From positions 1 through 7,543 of the forward strand of contig DHJT01000029.1 of the NCBI GenBank assembly GCA_002404465.1: a stretch of 7,543 bases of DNA, read 5' to 3'. The position numbers were made by a program, and so were the translations under genes. This DNA is from Sutterella sp. UBA4713 (GTDB lineage Bacteria > Pseudomonadota > Gammaproteobacteria > Burkholderiales > Burkholderiaceae_F). This document shows positions 6,305 to 7,543 of the stretch, one piece after another. The notes beneath the pieces were generated by a model. It ran no database searches, was not told the origin of the DNA, and worked only from the letters and a program-made list of their open reading frames with translations. Every line of letters starts with the position of its first letter. Position 1 is the first letter of the stretch.

Positions 6305-7543
6305 CCGAACTTTTTTACTACGCCTATTGGAACGGAAGCGCGCTTTACGATGTGTTTTCGGCCGTTGCCGCGTTCTTCGGAACAGGTGAATTCTCGCGTC
6401 TTTCTTCGCTGATTGTTTTAGCCGGTCTTGTAATCGTCGTTGCGTTCGGGGCGATAAAAAATCAAGGGCGGGGCGTCATTTCGTTTGCAGCGGCTGCCGT
6501 TTTCGTCTGGTTCATCCTCATTGTCCCGAAAGCCTCCGTCGTTATCTATGACGTACGGGCAGAAACGACGCACGTCGTCGATAACGTACCGATCGGCATT
6601 GCCTTTCCGGCAAGTCTTGTTAATCGCGCGGGCTACTTTTTGGCGACAACGTATGAGGCGGCATTTTCTCCCGTCGATGTCGCACGCTTTACCCGGTTCG
6701 GCGCCGTGTATCCGGAGCGGCTTCTCGAAGCTCTGGCGGCTACCGGCCCCGTGACGCGCAAGACACGCGAGGCTTTAAAGACCGTGATCGAAGGCTGCAT
6801 TCTTCCCGAGACACTGACTGATTCGGCTAAGGCGAGAACGCTCACGCAAAGCGCAACCCTGTGGGAAACCGTCACGCAAGACGGGTGGGTTAATCCGGCG
6901 CGTCGCGTGGTGCTCACGGATAAAGGAGTCCTTTCGTGCCCGAAGGCCGTTTCCGAACTCACGCGACTTTTTGACGCGGAGGAGCTTCCGGCGTTAAAGC
7001 GCGTCCTCGGAGCCAAATTGGCCCCTCAAGCAAATGATCCGGCCTCGTACCTAGCCGTATCGCTTCCGCAAGCGGAAAGTCTTTTGTACGGACTGTCGCG
7101 CACGATGGACGAAAGCTTAAGGCAAAGCGTCCTTTTGGCAACGATTCCGCAAGCGGCAAGCACGTTTACGGCTCGTGCCGATGCGCCTGCGGCTTTGGCC
7201 GTTGCGCTTTCCCGTGCACAAGGCAATCTTGCCGGGGAAATTAACTACCGGACTATGGCCTTAATTGCCCGCGATGCTCTCCCGAAAATTCGCAATGCCG
7301 TCGAATTTGTCGTCATTGCCTTGTTCCCGGTTTTGGCTCTTTTAGCGCTTGCTTCCGGCGCCGCTTGCGCAACTCTCTTACGGGGCTATGTTTCGCTTCT
7401 TTTAACCGTACAGCTTTGGCCGGCCGTCGCAAGCGTCGTCAATCATCTTATGGTTGCGGCCGATACCGGGCCCTTCGGCGCCCTTGCGCGTGAATTCGGG
7501 GGAAATACACTCGCATCGCTCGCACTGATTCGCGAAACCGGTG
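6301..7543 (+). CDS. traG: TraG, F-type mating-pair stabilization / pilus assembly protein (3' end outside the window)
   Basis: The first 414 residues of an inner-membrane protein that in F is 938 residues long. The F TraG N-terminal region supports pilus assembly, and its C-terminal region serves mating-pair stabilization and is the target of TraS entry exclusion. Two membrane segments (about 36-52 and 59-75) are followed by a periplasmic region opening with the conserved VDNVPIGIAFPASL (93-106; F has VDNVPVGLAMPLSL). Two cysteines (C178 and C223 by my count) match the Cys-bearing part of F. Two more hydrophobic segments follow (about 334-360 and 362-385), with the conserved LRGYVSLLLTVQLWP pattern (F: LKGYVFALMWLQTWP). 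Start is GTG 6301 within the traH stop. The C-terminal half, which decides exclusion specificity, is not in the window. Confidence 0.93.
   Translation, partial: MTELFYYAYWNGSALYDVFSAVAAFFGTGEFSRLSSLIVLAGLVIVVAFGAIKNQGRGVISFAAAAVFVWFILIVPKASVVIYDVRAETTHVVDNVPIGIAFPASLVNRAGYFLATTYEAAFSPVDVARFTRFGAVYPERLLEALAATGPVTRKTREALKTVIEGCILPETLTDSAKARTLTQSATLWETVTQDGWVNPARRVVLTDKGVLSCPKAVSELTRLFDAEELPALKRVLGAKLAPQANDPASYLAVSLPQAESLLYGLSRTMDESLRQSVLLATIPQAASTFTARADAPAALAVALSRAQGNLAGEINYRTMALIARDALPKIRNAVEFVVIALFPVLALLALASGAACATLLRGYVSLLLTVQLWPAVASVVNHLMVAADTGPFGALAREFGGNTLASLALIRETG

Overview
This window is a compact, single-direction run of genes for an F-type (MPF-F) conjugative type IV secretion system. 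It holds the mating-pair-stabilization and pilus-assembly block. In order, all on the + strand: the 3' part of trbC, a Cys-rich exported protein resembling the N-terminal half of TraN, a large TraN carrying the C-terminal half, traF, traH, and the 5' part of traG. This is the F plasmid order (trbC-traN-...-traF-...-traH-traG) without the small accessory genes that F places between them (trbE, trbA, traQ, trbB and others). I cannot tell from the window whether the carrier is a plasmid or an integrative conjugative element. There is no relaxase, coupling protein, replication gene or integrase here.

Host: F-type transfer modules of this kind occur in Pseudomonadota. The DNA is moderately GC-rich, with strong use of GCC, ACG, CTT and CGC codons and many GTG starts. 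A gut-type betaproteobacterium such as a Sutterellaceae member is possible, but this is only a guess from codon flavour.

Layout: coding density is essentially complete. Three junctions are 4-base GTGA overlaps (512-515, 4883-4886, 6301-6304), one is a 16-base overlap (1675-1690), and one is a 14-base gap (4021-4034). A Shine-Dalgarno-like sequence precedes every visible start. I see no internal promoter, terminator, RNA gene, mobile element or CRISPR. The block looks like part of one polycistronic transcript that begins upstream and continues downstream.

How the parts work together, from knowledge of F: TrbC, TraF, TraH and the N-terminal part of TraG are needed to assemble or extend the pilus. 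TraN (outer membrane) and TraG (inner membrane) stabilise donor-recipient pairs. TraN tip variation in F-like plasmids selects the recipient outer-membrane receptor.

The main point of interest is that TraN appears to be split into two separately exported proteins. The first ends just after a Trp-Glu-Glu-Ser-Cys motif that matches the middle of F TraN. The second restarts with its own ribosome binding site and signal peptide, just before the CWxY motif. In addition, the second protein carries a tandem duplication, with a period of about 230 residues, of the CWxY-plus-cysteine-module scaffold that occurs once in F TraN.
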